DNA of 64,000 nt from Cymbomonas tetramitiformis (GCA_001247695.2 LGRX02035459.1:1-64000); one strand, 5' to 3'. Counted from the stretch's first letter, positions 21,045-33,423 are shown. The notes: generated by a model from the sequence alone, not told the origin. A program made the numbers and translations.

Positions 21045-21998
21045 CTAATTCAGTTCCAGCCTTTTGACCAGTTGTTTTCCCGTTGGTCGTTGTGCCGCGC
21101 TGTCTTCTACTGCTTCAGCATATCTGTCGTACAATTCTCGAACCTTCACCGTGCTTAGTGTGCATATCAGGCTTCCCTCGGGCTCGTAGCAGTAAGTGGT
21201 GTCACCTTCCGTGCGTAGTTGTCTGTCCTTCGTGCCTGTAATGTGCCAAATGTCCTGGTCTGGGTTCGTTTCCCTTGTGCATACTTCCAAGTGGGTTACC
21301 TGTTTCCAGTACCTCTGTTCACTACTTGGTTGTCCCGCAAGTATTTCGTCAACAGGCTCACGTTTGGCTCTTTTGTCTCGTTTGTCGCTTTCCCATTCTT
21401 CCACAAGGTTCTCCCATCCTTGGTCCGAGGAGGAATTGTGCATGAGCAAGTGTGTTCTTATTGTTTCTTCTGTGCTCCACGTAGTCTGTTCGTTTCCTTC
21501 GCTATTTGTCCACCGTGTTTCGTACTGTGTTACTTTTGAGGTCACATCAGTGTAGTTTTGCAGGTACTGTCTGCTTGCCAGTATCCTGGTGGGCGTGTAG
21601 GTTTTCTCTCGTCCTGGCGTTTCCATCGGGTCTTCTTGTCTTGCCCATTGACCCCTGTCCTGTTGCTTTGGCTTTCTTTTTGTTCTTCCCCATGGGCGCC
21701 GTGCAATCATCATGTCGTCTTCCTCCTTTTCTTGGTCCTCGGTTTCTATGCCCAGGACTTCCTTGTCCTGTTCTGTCCTCTCCACGCCTGCTTGTTCGAA
21801 GTGTTTCGTTTGGTTGGCCAGCGGGTACATAGACAGTAGTTGCAGTATGTCCTTCAGGCTGTTTCCAGCCTCGTGTAGCGCCTTTATTTGTGCCGGCCAG
21901 TTACTTATCCCTGACATACTCGCCGTACTTGGGTGTACTCTTCTAGTTCTCCTGTTTTCCGTTCCTGTACGTATTCTGGTTTTAGCCTTCTGTTCCAC
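21045..21998 (-). pseudogene. Dualen copy 2: linker between RT and methyltransferase-like domain
   Basis: Matches the intact copy at about 46200-47030, with shared blocks such as SKVTQYETRWTNSEGNEQTTWST, ETNPDQDIW and KVRELYDRYAEAV. The function of this conserved linker is unknown. It ends at the in-frame TAG at 21045-21047 and is joined to RT by a frame change near 21930. Confidence 0.7.
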
Positions 21999-23553
21999 GC
22001 ATGGTCCCAGTGGTCCCCTGGTTTCTTAATGTCGTTGGGCTGTGCTTCGCAAATGTAGGGGTACAGGTGCAGCATGCCCTGGGCTATCTTTGTTGATGTA
22101 TTGTTGTCATGCTTCCTTCCCCCTGTTGCTTTCAGTGCTTCTATTGGTATCGCACTTTTCCCGTCTGCTGTGGTTAGTTCCTTAAGGTCCGGGTAGTTTT
22201 TGAATAGCGTGAGTAGCTTGGTAAAGTTTATTTGTTTGGTAGCTTGCTGAGTTTTCGTTTCCTGTACTACATTTACCGTACCCAACTTTTCGGAACCTGT
22301 CGTTGTGTGCTGTGACTGTGGGTCCCTGTATTCCATGTCCATTCTCCTGAGGTGCTTGGTTGTTCTGGTGGTGCCCTCCATTTCCGCGTCTGTGTACACT
22401 CTTGTAGCTTTTTCTAGCTGTCTTATTATAGGTAGGGTTTCCTTAGCTAGCTCCCGCATATGACTTCCCACTCCTTTCACGTGTATTCCATATTTATTCA
22501 AGGCATTCATCTTCCTCAGAGTGTTCGTTTGTGTCTGCAGTCCCATTTTTAGCTTGCCCCTGTTGCTGTTGTGGCCTCTTCCTTCGAAGTGTTTTTCCAG
22601 TAGTCCGGCTGCGGACCTGCTGACTTGCGACATTCTTTGTCTGGTTTGCAGGTTTCTCTCCCTTTTGCCACATCCCATCTGGATTCCTTTGTCTTCCTCA
22701 CTTTGAACCGCCCCGGCCAGCCCCGTGTAGACTTCTTGCGCATATATTGCCTGTAAGGACTGTAGTCCTAGTACATATTCCTCTTTTTCCTCCGTGCTCA
22801 GTTCATTGGGTGTGCCGTTCACCGGGAGCCCATATATTCTTTTCATTGCTGCTCCCAGCTGGTTTTCAGCCTGCTGTATCTCACCTTGTGTGTATATCCC
22901 GAGGTGGAGTCCGTATCTGAACTTCCCAAGTATGGCCGACTTTAAGGAGTACTCTTTTTGCCTTTGCGTGAGGGGCGTAGCCAGCAGTGCCTCTATTCTT
23001 CGTTTGAGTTCCTGTAATGACTTTCTTTTCTCCTCTTTCCATGTCCCCAGCATGTTAAGGAGGACCCCTAGGTATTTGTAGGTATCTCCAGCTTTAAGGA
23101 CTTTTAGTGTCCGGCATCCACATTTCACCCCTTGGTGCCTGCTTTCTCTTACATTTCTGTTGCCATGTTCTACCCCTGTTATCTTTGTTTTGTCCTCGTT
23201 TATTCGGAGTCCACTCCAGTCTCCAAATGCTGAGAGTTTCTTTAGCTGTTGTTCCATTCCTGACATTAGTTTTGTTAGTATAATAATTAGGTCATCCACG
23301 AACGCTCCCGAGGAGGTTCTCAGTTCCCCTCTGAGTTCCTTGTCAGTCACATACCTGTGTTGGTACCCATGGTCCCCTACCTCTAACCATCTGAGGAGGG
23401 GTTCCAGGTATAGTATAAGTAGTAACGGGCTCATGCTGTCTCCTTGCAGAATTCCCCTTCTTATCGGCACTTCTTCCGAGACCTGGTCCCCTATCTTTGC
23501 TCTCATTTGCATGGAGTCCTCCTCACTTTCACCCAATATGTCTTTGACCGCTA
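21905..23553 (-). pseudogene. Dualen copy 2: reverse transcriptase (5'-truncated)
   Basis: The frame begins within RT at VKDILG and continues through IRRGILQGDSMSPLLL, GAFVDDLIIILTK (catalytic double Asp), INEDKTKITGVE, DTYKYLGVLL and a thumb region (KEYSLKSAILGKFRYGLHLG). The first catalytic Asp block lies upstream of the truncation and is missing. The frame is otherwise open for 543 residues, suggesting fairly recent loss. Confidence 0.88.
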
Positions 23554-23985
23554 TCGGGAAGGGGGGTGCGGTGATATTCCGGAAGAGAGACGCGTCGTTG
23601 TATTTTCACTTGTTGTTTTTCACCTGAATTGCATTTGGACTTTTGCAGGGACGATACGTCTCGGTGCATTTTTTTACAAAAGGAGACCAAAGTGTATTTT
23701 CGGTATTTCCGGGGCCCGTTGTGGAATTTCACTTGTCGGGAGGGGGGTGCGGTGATATTCCGGAAGAAGGACGCGTCCTTGTATTTTCACTTGTTGTTTT
23801 TCACCTGAATTGCATTTTCACTTTATCGGGGAGGTGACGGTGCATTTTTTAACAAAAGGAGACCAAAGTGTATTTTCAGTAATTCCGGGGCCCGTTGTGT
23901 TATTTCACTTGTCGGGGAGGGGGGGGTGCGGCGAGAAGAGGGACGCGTTGTTGAATTTTCACTTGAAAATAGTTCGAGGACCGTT
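23554..23985. repeat. 180-bp tandem repeat abutting the Dualen truncation point
   Basis: A unit of about 180 bp begins GGGGGGTGCGGTGATATTCC at 23561 and recurs at 23742; a third, partial copy starts near 23921. Each unit contains TTCCGGGGCCCGTTGTG and two ATTTTCACTTG segments. It starts exactly where homology to the intact Dualen element stops. Confidence 0.85.
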
Positions 23986-24372
23986 TTGTATTTTCACTTG
24001 GTGAATTGCCCATTCGCCCATTCACCCATTCACCCATTCTTTGCGCGACGAATATTTATGAAAACTGTCGAAAGACGGGCAGTAAACTTGAAGTTATTAA
24101 TTAGAATAATGTTTTAGGAAAACAGACGGCTGACGGTATAGTTTTATTGGTAGGGAAGAGATATGGAATCTCAAAATTTTGTAAAATTACAGCTCTAAAA
24201 TTCACAATTTCAAATGAATCTTTTTTTGGGGGGGGGGGGCCAAATTTTTGTTGATATTTTTGCCACAAATACCGTTTACTTAGGTTTCAAATTTTTGTGT
24301 ATCCATATTTTTACTGGGTAAAAATCAAAATTCAAACTTTTTAGAAACCTGAATTCTGGTTTTTCACCCTGT
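23986..24372. other. AT-rich interior of the inverted-repeat element, no gene
   Basis: Contains (CCCATTCA)n-like repeats at about 24008-24040 and a run of 11 G at 24228-24238. No open frame of note. Confidence 0.5.
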
Positions 24373-24420
24373 GATTTTTTCAATCCCCCAATTCTCCAAT
24401 CCCCCAATCCCACAATCTAT
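24373..24420 (-). repeat. Right terminal inverted repeat
   Basis: Reverse complement of 14449-14495. The target duplication GAGTGCTC follows at 24421-24428. Confidence 0.8.
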
Positions 24421-24428
24421 GAGTGCTC

Positions 24429-26620
24429 CCGACAAGGTAGTGGTAGCCAAAGGGGTCAATAGAAGCACCACATACACATTTATACACACCAGAATAGGGA
24501 TCGGGACACCCAATTGCAAAGCCAGCGCGACAACTGCCTGAGTGGGTGGAAGCCGAAAAGAAGGCGATGCGGGGATGGTTGCCAAGTGAGCAGTGGCGCC
24601 ACGTTGAGAAATGGAAAGCAACCGAGCTCGAGAGTTAGGCACAGCTTGGTGAAATAAATCAAGCCAATCGGATCCGTTCAAGACCGCAGAAAGGTCCTTC
24701 TGCATCTTAATTGTGGGCTGCCGGCAAAGAAACCCCACCCAAGCTCTGAATCAAACTCGGGCCAACCCACTGACGGGAAGAGATTATCATCTCTCCGGGC
24801 CTCAACCACTCGGTTGTGCGAAGTGACAAGCACCTGTATTGAGGAATGGAGGCTTTGTTCCAACCTCCCCGCCGCCAAACCTTCCCCGTGACTGCAAAGA
24901 CTAGGGAGGCAGCACTCCTCCAAGGGTGGCACCCGAAGCCGCATACGAGCACACACCTGAGTCCAAGAACCTACCCACCCTGCTGATGACAGCCGTTGGG
25001 TAGGTGAGAGACCCAAGCCCCTACCCAGGCCGTAGGAACTTGACTGATGGCCACCGACTCGTCTTTCAACGGCAAGGGGCTTCCCATAATCTGCCGCAAG
25101 CTGCGCTGCACCCCCTCGTCGAAGTGTAAAGCACCCGATTGAAGAAGACCAGGACGCACACCACGCATCAAATGCAAACACCTCCGACGGGCACAGAAAC
25201 GCAACAACAGCAGTTGCGCTTGGAGATCATTCAGCTCCCCTAGCATCGGAAGGACCGACGTTGCTGAGCAGACTGTCATCTTACCGCATTCCTCGGACAC
25301 GAAAGCGTCACCTCCAACAGGAACTCCCAGTACCTTAGTCCCCTCCGAGGCCAAAGTAGCTCCTGAGATATGGACGCCGTTGTCATCAGCGACTTCTGAA
25401 AACTCAGGGCATTCTCCGGAGGGGGAATCACCCTTACTTTTCATCACGTTGAGATCCAGCCCGAGGTCAAACATGCCCTGTCGAAGTGTGTCACAAGCAG
25501 CCCGTGCCAGCTCAGGACGAGGACCAATCAACCGAACGTCGTCCAGGAATGCAATCACAACCACATCAGGATTTGCTTCTAAGGTTGCCTCACGCACAGG
25601 CTGCAAACCGAAGGTGCTGCAAAAAAGAAAGGTCACAACGGGTCTCCTTGCTGTGTCCCCTCCGCGGATGACAACCAGTGATATTTACCATCCTCGCCCC
25701 TCCACCCAAGGTTGGCTGCCTGCCGATACCAGCATTATGTCACTCCACACAGTTCAGAAAAATGAGCAGCCGCTGCCTCAAACCGAACTGAACGCTGAGA
25801 AACCGAGTTGAAAGCATTCCGGGCGTCAACTTCCACAAGCCCACGACGACCGCATCTGCCGTCAAATAACTTTCCCAGTCAAGCGTCGAAGAGCTGTCCC
25901 ACAAAAAATTGGCCGAACACCACCACTTGGATTCAGAAGTGCAAGCAAGCGAGTCCCCGCCAGCCAAGGACGAATCGAATCTGACACCCGATTAGCCACA
26001 ATCTCTTGACATGCATGCATGCTTGACATCTCTTGACATTGCCGTCTGCATTAGTGGCGGCTCCAACTGCAAGAAGATGTTCAAACCGAAGCTGTGAGAT
26101 CCCGGGGAAGACGCCACTGGGAGCTGGTTAAACCCCTCCTCAAAGGCCCCGTGTTTCAAGACCATCTCCTGATGGTCTTGAAATACGGTTGGGCCAATCG
26201 GATGCCGCCCACCAGGGTGGTATCATTCATTGGAGCTAGTGCTGCCAGCGGGATCGAGTCGTGGCATTGCTTTGGAGAACTGGCCCTCTTTACTAAGGTC
26301 CATCACATATGCCAACTCTCTCTCCCCCGAGAAACTGCAGTTGGCCAGTAGGCAGCAAGAGGGCGAGATTCAGACAAAAGGGCTTCCCATTCACCGTCCC
26401 AAAACCGCTCACACCTTATCCAAACTATCTCCGCGGGCAAAGTTGCTTTACGCCGAAGCCCTGGAAGCGGAGAAAGCAACAAACGTGTGCTCAGCCCCAA
26501 AAGTCTCCAAACGTCCTCTGACCCCTCGGAGAGTCCGGATGAAATCCAAGCCAGAACATCTGCAAATTGTCGACGAGCATGCCGCCGAGGAACATATCGC
26601 GCTGATGAGAATGGGCAAGC
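24429..26620 (-). pseudogene. RLE non-LTR retrotransposon copy 1: reverse transcriptase part
   Basis: Minus-strand blocks in several frames. EDVWRLLGLSTRLLLSPL with RCERFWDGEWEALL (about 26400-26560) matches the zinc-finger ORF of copy 2. Then come the first catalytic block VEVDARNAFNSVS (about 25810-25850), EGTQQGDPL followed by a TGA (25630-25660), and VVVIAFLDDVRLIGPRPELA with both catalytic Asp. SGATLASEGTKVLGVPVGG, LLLLRFCARRR, and finally RLLSISQRGATAHLATIP near 24600 complete it. The gene is a relic with several frame changes. It continues across the 9.97-kb insertion into 13753-14448. It contains an 18-bp near-perfect inverted repeat at 26149-26188. Confidence 0.8.
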
Positions 26621-27587
26621 AAAAGTATAGTCATAATCGTGTATTGTAAAATGACCCGTAGCATGTTGCGTATAATGAGAAATCTGTTTTGCCAAATGGT
26701 GGTGGTGATAAAATATATTGACAATAAGTTTATTAGACCAATCACGCACGCATGGCAATGAACAATATCGTGTTAGAAACCACAATGGATCGATTGGTCA
26801 TATGCATATGTATACAATCCGAGTATTAGAATAGCGGCGTAACATGTAATAATATTGCTGGGTGGGGCTCAGGGCTTGAGAAGCGAGTAGTGAGAAGCGA
26901 GTAGTGAGGCCACCACGCCAAAGTGCTTCACACAAGTGAAAGACCAGTGTATATCAGTGAATCCCCAAACTGGTTCGATGAGCTCACTAAAGTGTGCAAT
27001 TGTTCACTTAAGTATACTCATCTGATCCGACTGAATGTTTTTGTACAGCGAGGTATGCCTCATTGAGACATTTTCAATTATATATTATTTGGATGTTTGG
27101 ACCAACCGAGTCGTACACTTTGGTGAGCACATGTACACATTTTGGTGAGGACACGGAAGTGGTCTGGCGATTCACAAAAGTGCCCGATGAAGAGAGGTCG
27201 AATATTGTCCAAATTATGTCCGCACCTAACCATTGCACTTGATCCAATTATGCTAGTACTACTACCATCGTTCATATGATATATCACGAACATAAATTTT
27301 CAGTTCTTCATGGACTATAGCCCCTCGCACGTTTGAGAAGCGGCATTGGTATACAAAGATATGCACGCAGCTACTTAATTGTGCAATGTGCATTGCATGA
27401 TTGATACAAGATTATGAACAGCATGATTGTGTGAAGTTCCTAGTACATGTGTTTTATTTGTGTGGAGTCAATTACACATGTATACCATGCTACTCTGGTG
27501 AAATGTGCTCATCAACGGGGTGACGATTGTACTGCATTGAAACGCGTGGTGAGTGGCTGAAATCATGTGTCTAAATAGTCTGTCCAG
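26621..27587. other. AT-rich DNA, no gene seen
   Basis: No coding frame is recognisable. There is a short direct repeat GAAGCGAGTAGTGA at about 26880-26910. Confidence 0.4.
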
Positions 27588-28124
27588 CTAATCTAATTGT
27601 GTACATTTGCATGGAAACAGAATATGCAATATGGTTGCCATAAATCTCCATTTCTTTCTGCCGTTTTCGTTGCGCATATCTGGCTCATACACTTGTGACT
27701 CGTGGGGATTGGCAGCGGGTGCAGCTGGCAATGTTGTATCCACCATCGGTTTTGCAGGATCAGAATCAATCGTCGAATGAGAAGGAGAATCTTTGATTTT
27801 TGGTGATCCCATCTTAGTGATACCATCACTGCCATCCAAAGTAGTAGGGGGTATTCCATCCTCACAGTTAGCATGATGTGATATGAGTTTTTGGGTGATC
27901 GTGGCCGGGGGCTCTTCAAATGCACTCATCAAGTCTGCTGGTTCTTGCACTATCGTAGAAGTGGCAGTGATGTTAACAGTGATACCATTGGAGTCCTTCA
28001 GTGTGCCCTCAGCAGTGTCTACATGTTGAGAATCAGTTCCAGTATCGATATCATCTGCATCATTATTTCGTTCCAAAAACGTCATCACCACCATGGCATC
28101 CAGAAGCGCAACCAAAGTTCCCAA
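27588..28124 (-). CDS. Hypothetical acidic Ser/Thr-rich ORF, possibly an exon
   Basis: An open frame of 178 residues in AT-rich DNA where long frames are rare. It is acidic and Thr/Pro-rich (for example DADDIDTGTDSQHVDTAEGT) and ends RKKWRFMATILHILFPCKC. There is no domain I recognise. It could be an exon of a host gene or chance. Confidence 0.25.
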   Translation of the reverse strand: MGTLVALLDAMVVMTFLERNNDADDIDTGTDSQHVDTAEGTLKDSNGITVNITATSTIVQEPADLMSAFEEPPATITQKLISHHANCEDGIPPTTLDGSDGITKMGSPKIKDSPSHSTIDSDPAKPMVDTTLPAAPAANPHESQVYEPDMRNENGRKKWRFMATILHILFPCKCTQLD

Positions 28125-28474
28125 CCATCAATATGAATGACCATGTGAAATACCAGCAGTGAGGACACATTTCGGTTATATGAAGTGTCGCATAGTATGA
28201 ATATTATGATTAGCGTAGCATGAATGTTATAATGATAAATGTGTTGGCATCATTAATACCATTACTGGCATTGTCATATCAGCAATTTCATATGGTATAG
28301 CACCATGTGTCACAGCAAATGCGATTGTCAAATCTGATATCACCACGCATACACACGGGTATGCTAAGAACTGAGCCACAATTGCGTGACATGAGCAGTG
28401 TGTATTATACGCGCGTAACAGTAAGTGCAATAATATAAACGGTTGCAGACCATGCCATGCAGCATATGCAACAA

Positions 28475-28476
<2 letters not shown>

Positions 28477-28508
<32 letters not shown>
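28477..28508. repeat. (GT)n microsatellite
   Basis: Sixteen GT repeats. Confidence 0.95.
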
Positions 28509-28509
<1 letters not shown>

Positions 28510-28529
28510 GATGATGATCACCTCTAAGG

Positions 28530-29105
28530 TTCACGGCTATTTTTGGTAAGGTAATCATGACCAAAGAATTACCGGCAATTTTACCGGTAATTCCAACCCC
28601 CATAATTGTGTTACCCATACTTAGACGGTAATTAGGTGGCATCGGTAAAATGACACCCCAACTTACCACAAAATTACCCGGATTACCGGGCACACCCCCA
28701 AATCTGAGAGATTTGTTCCAGAATCTCCAACTGTGTCACAGTATTCAGTTCACTGTCGTGACTGATGGTGAAAAGTCTTCGATCACAACTGGAACTAACT
28801 TCAAGTTATAACGTCGAACACCTCTCACCATTTGACTTTGTAACACGGATATAGGTTGCCAGGACTGGAAATATCACCGACTCTTACCTTTGATTACTTT
28901 GCATCTAAGCATTGTGCATGAAATTTTGAACATGCTAGACATGTTCGTTGCTATCGAATTGGTCAGGTTATAAGGTGCTTGGACAATATTTGGCCCCCAT
29001 GTGCAATTTGGCTCGATATTTGCATATGGCAAATTCTTGGTAAATTCACCCTGGGAATTACCGGTAAAAATTAGCTTACCGGTAAAACGCAATCCTTAAT
29101 CACCT
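28530..29105. repeat. Possible non-coding element with TTACCGGTAA-rich ends
   Basis: ATTTTACCGGTAATTCC at 28578-28594 and its inverted counterpart GGGAATTACCGGTAAAAATT at 29051-29070 lie about 470 bp apart. Further GGTAA/TTACC blocks sit on both flanks and GTGAT/ATCAC lies near the outer ends. This suggests degenerate terminal inverted repeats. No ORF is inside. Confidence 0.4.
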
Positions 29106-30537
29106 CACTGATCATTGACGAGCATTCAGGTGTTACCCGAGGTTTTAACCAGGAAACCTCCTCTGTACTGCATTGTCGTTTTGTCTGCACTGTCTCGTCG
29201 ATGTACCGCGTCAGCATGTCAATTTACGCGTCTCTGGTTGGAGGTCCACCGTTTTTTGTCGACGGCAGTGCGGTACAGACAAACGTGACGACGTTATAGA
29301 GGCAGAGGCGTGGATATCGTCAAGAGTACGACCCATCATTTGTATTTCAGAACAGTCAACCCTCCAGGGAACAAAATGGGGCATACCACATCAAATGGGC
29401 AATTATGATATGGGATTATTTGGAATTTCACTTGCTGAATAAGTAGTGATCTGCACTTGTGGTTCGGAACCTTACTTTTGTGTGTGTGCCTTGTGTAATG
29501 ATAATACTAAGTGCCTGAGTTATCATTAATGACAACATAAAAATTAAGATTTCGCAAATAATATGAAGTTTCGTAGATGTTACCTTAAAATTAGACTCTA
29601 GATAACGGAAAATGCCAAAACGAAATATGTGCAAAACGCTTTACCAAAAATATGAAAGGCACCAATCGATTTTTCAGGACATTTGTATATTTCACTTATG
29701 TAGCCCCCCATGTTGTAGTGTTCCCCAGTGAAAAACTATGTGTTTCCTCCCCCCTTATCGCGTCTTTCTTCCCCCCTTATTCAAGACCCTAACCCCAGTG
29801 ACCTACCTCCCCCCACCCCGTTCCCACACCTCCCTACAAGTCGTGTATGGCGGGGGAGAAGGGGGGTTTGTAAAGCTGTCAGGCTAGACGATGGCACCGT
29901 CAGCTTTTGTTCCAGGTCGCTACCAGCGTGTAACGTGATTGTCACATAGAGTGACTATCGCATAGAGTTTTCACAGGCGGCGGGGCATACAAGGCTGCAA
30001 TGGCAATTTACAAACGCACAATCCTATGGCACTGAGAAGGATGTATGCTCGCACTACGATGTGTGCTGTGAGATTATGGAAGTATGTTAACAGCTTGATG
30101 AGACGTGGCATCATCAAGTTCAGGGTGAATCATGAGAATTTATTCACAATGCTGGACGGTCTTGTTGGTTACCTCCTCGAGCTGAGTTTGGAGAAGATGG
30201 TGACAGTGCGTGAGAAGTTGGCTGTGCACTTCCAGCAGCATAGACAGTGGTTGTTGACCGTGTAGCTTCATTTGGTGGAGGAGAATGGACTGTTGACGTT
30301 TGCAGTGATGGTGGCTGGAATGGCGGAATTCGCATTTTGCATGATTCGTGTTGTTGCTTTATTTGCTTTGCATCACCACCACCATCATTATGGCCTTTGT
30401 TGGTTTCGTTAGCACATTCTGAATCAATATGCTTCTCAACCACTTTTCTTTGCAGCATTTCTGTAGGGTTTCCGTGCCCCCGTGCCTCGTTATACTGTAT
30501 GTGTTGATCATGAGGTTTGTGCACCTTACCTTAATAG
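29106..30537. other. AT-rich DNA, no gene seen
   Basis: A small plus-strand frame at 30026-30265 shows no domain. A C-rich stretch (CCTCCCCCCTTATCG type) lies at 29747-29830. Confidence 0.35.
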
Positions 30538-31530
30538 TATATCACTCTAAAAACACCACCACATTGAATACAAATGCACCTTACCTTAATATGAATACAC
30601 TCTGGCTTACTACAAAGCACTGAAATGCAGACTACCTTAAGCATGCATCAGGTAGCTTGCGCCTACTTCAATGTAGATGCTGTTGCTTATATAGACCACG
30701 ATTTGTTGGAAATGACAATCATTCTTTGGCTGGTGGCTCATAAACTATAAAACCACATCGCGACTGCATTACTTATTCGTTGAGATTCGTGTTTCTAATC
30801 GAATGCATACATGATAGAAAACATATTCAAACAAACCACGATGGCGTATATCCAAAAAGTATCGGTCTCCTTTTGTTACACTCAGTATAGTGCGATTGTA
30901 CATATATGTGACAATGTTGTGTATTATACATGCAATGCCGTGCATGGGATCGTCACAATTTGCAAAACATGAGCACCGTATCGCAAAGTAGGCCCTGGAA
31001 AATGTCAGGGAGGAGAGTGGACATCATGATATCTGCATACTCCAGCTTTCACGCACTTTTGAAATATTGTCCAGATCAATGACACAATAAGTGGGCACAA
31101 CCCTAATGTGATATTATAATGTGATGTCATGTGATATTGTCTCAGATGCGATGCGATGCAATGCGATTCGATGTGATGTGTGTGTGTTGCACGCAGTCGT
31201 GTGACAACGTAGATGAGGGTTCAGCATCCGGATGAAGGTGGCCCAACAAGTAGCATCCGCCTAGGTAAACAAGCAAGCTGAATCCAAAGCTCAGCTCAGG
31301 ACAGCACAGATACAATATACCTATCATTACATCACTCTAAAAACACCACCACTTCGAATACAAATGTGTTGATATGACACCATATATGCCACAATATACC
31401 TATCATACACACAGTCACGGCTTGTTTGTAAGTGGTCAGTGCAACTATTGCAAATATATTGCAATTGTATTATTATATCACCCTAAAAACACCACCACAT
31501 CGAATACAAATGTATTGACATGATACCATA
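30538..31530. repeat. Dispersed motif family TATATCACTCTAAAAACACC
   Basis: Near-identical copies at 30538-30573, 31327-31370 and 31475-31530, continuing ACCACATCGAATACAAATG and, in the last two, ATGATACCATATAT. A fourth, inverted copy of the left part is at 32504-32523. It may be the end of a short non-autonomous element. Confidence 0.6.
31190..31470 (+). repeat. Dispersed repeat L, copy 1
   Basis: AGCAAGCTGAATCCAAAGCT at 31268 and the following GTCACGGCTTGTTTGTAAG segment recur in inverted order at 60840-60965. The first part also recurs at 33975-34045. Confidence 0.65.
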
Positions 31531-33423
31531 TATTAGAGGCATCCAGGATCACCCAGACCATGACAAACATGACGTTTATCCCGGCGCGACGGGGCCTGCG
31601 AGACTTGTGGAATGCAGCACATCATCTTGTGATTAACATATGATGCACGTGCGAGATGTATCACTGCGTCGTAAAGTGCGCATCGTGCAGAAACGCAATC
31701 CTCAGCCTACGTCGCACACCGTAGCGGTATAATATATGCAGGGTTGTTGTATCGCAACCTTTCTTGCACAGCGACCAACAAGGCTATACAACAATCTGAA
31801 AAGGGTATGATGCAACAACGTTACGATTCGATCCTGAGTGGGGCTTTGGAACCCACTCGCTCGTTTCCACACTACGATAATGAGGTAACACGCTTGTGTC
31901 AAGCCTATTATACGGCTTGACATGCGTTATTATGTCGCCATCGCATTCCGTGATTCGTACCTCCTTGGTGCATCGCACCATAATAATTATAACGGGTACT
32001 TTGTATAGTATATTCATATACAAGTTATACCGAATGAATATTGAACGGTATGTAGTCGATGTGGTATATAATCTCACGGTGTATGCCATATGTATTGGGC
32101 GACACACTTAATAGTATGATTGGCAGGCATCGATAGGTCGTGGCAACATGCCATATGCAAATAATGATTGCTAACTGTCATGTTCATTCATTATCGTATA
32201 TAAAATAATTATGAAGCAGCATACCATATGGATTGAATAAAAACTGCACGGCGCTTATAGATGGAAATGATGTTTATGCGATCAGATCGACATGAATAAA
32301 ATGGCGATCTGATCAGGTATCGTTAGTGTGCCATCACGCATCAGGATCATTTGAATAGAATCGTCTTGTATTGCAATTGTATTACGCGCACGCGATGAAC
32401 GATCCGGTCCTGACGACCACGCGCAAATTCTGCTTCAAAATGTTATTTTCTAAGGGTGCGCGTTATTGAAACACCTGCCTACATGCGTGTATTAACTTCA
32501 TTTATTTTTAGAGTGATATAATAAACAAGGTATGTTTAAGTGAAGACGATTGTGATGTTCAGTTTGGACCAGAGTAAATATAACGTGTGTGATGATGCAC
32601 GTCTAAGAAACACAAGGCAGGAACAATGGCTAGCTTGCCAGCTCATTGGATTTTTATGTGCATGTAAAAAAGTGTTAGCAGGCGGGCCCATGCTTTATTG
32701 ATTGAAATTTGTTTATCTATGTATTTCATTTGAGATGTAACCTGAAATACCCAACACTGACATCGGCTGTCTTCCGCTCCACTTTCTCAGAGATGGTGGT
32801 AAGCCAGAGTGAATACTACAATTTCTCAGAGATATCGCAAATTTGGCACATGCAGTATGTATTGCAGTAGTTGGGGCAACGTGGGGGGCATCATTGGACC
32901 TTGGTAGACTTTAGTTGAAAACTGGGAATGATGGAGGAAATGACAATGCTGATCCCAACCACTGACAGCTCGACAGTAGCATTCTCAGGAAAATCTGCCC
33001 TTCAATGAGCCTAACCCAACTACTTCTTCCATTTTTGTGAGGGGACAGCGTTCACGTCTTTAGTTCGCACCCTGACACATAAGTTAGGGGCATCCATAAC
33101 GAGATGAGCTTTTATTACATAGTGCTTGATTGCACAATCTAGGTATGAGTGGATGCATGCAAGCATGCAGACATCTTTGTATGTCAGCAATAAATTTGAT
33201 TACAAAGAAAATAACTGAGATTTGGAAAATGTTGCTTACTTCTAAGTAAAGTAGACCGGGTTGCATCATTAGTGTGAATTGCATGGTCGTTCAATGTAGA
33301 TGCACAAAGCAACATGATGTGTGAATTTCAATCAGGGTTGAGAGTCACGTGCATGATTCATTGTTGCCGAAGTCATATATGTGAACGTCAAGAGAATTTG
33401 GACACTTGGATCGAGGGATGTTA
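31531..33423. other. AT-rich DNA, no gene seen
   Basis: One copy of the repeat-T end motif (GGTGGTAAGCCAGAGTGAAT) lies at 32796-32816, and a diverged internal piece with CCCGGCGCGACGGGGC at 31579-31595. Confidence 0.4.

Larger units (their letters stand above)
14656..23553 (-). mobile_element. Dualen-like non-LTR retrotransposon, copy 2 (5'-truncated, decayed)
   Basis: This minus-strand relic is collinear with the C-terminal two thirds of the element at 36465-50600. From right to left it has RT, linker, PCIF1-like domain, RNase H, a Gln/Glu-rich coiled coil, and a CCHC/restriction-like endonuclease. It starts abruptly inside RT at about 23553 (VKDILG block), the 5' truncation expected of target-primed reverse transcription. 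It ends at a pyrimidine-rich tail (plus strand GAGAAAAAGAAAAAGGAAAAG, 14659-14680). A MULE interrupts it at 15896-18947. Several frame changes and an in-frame TAG show it is dead. Confidence 0.88.
14449..24420. mobile_element. 9.97-kb composite insertion with 47-bp terminal inverted repeats
   Basis: The left end 14449-14495 (ATAGATTGTGGGATTGGGGG, then two further GATTGGGGGATT blocks and GAAAAATC) is matched in reverse by 24373-24420. It is flanked by an 8-bp target duplication with one mismatch and interrupts the RLE non-LTR gene. No transposase of its own is visible: inside are a truncated Dualen copy and a MULE plus about 150 bp (left) and 800 bp (right) of AT-rich DNA. It is therefore best read as a non-autonomous DNA transposon enlarged by later insertions. 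An 8-bp duplication fits hAT, but the termini lack the usual CA(G) start, so the superfamily is open. Confidence 0.75.
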
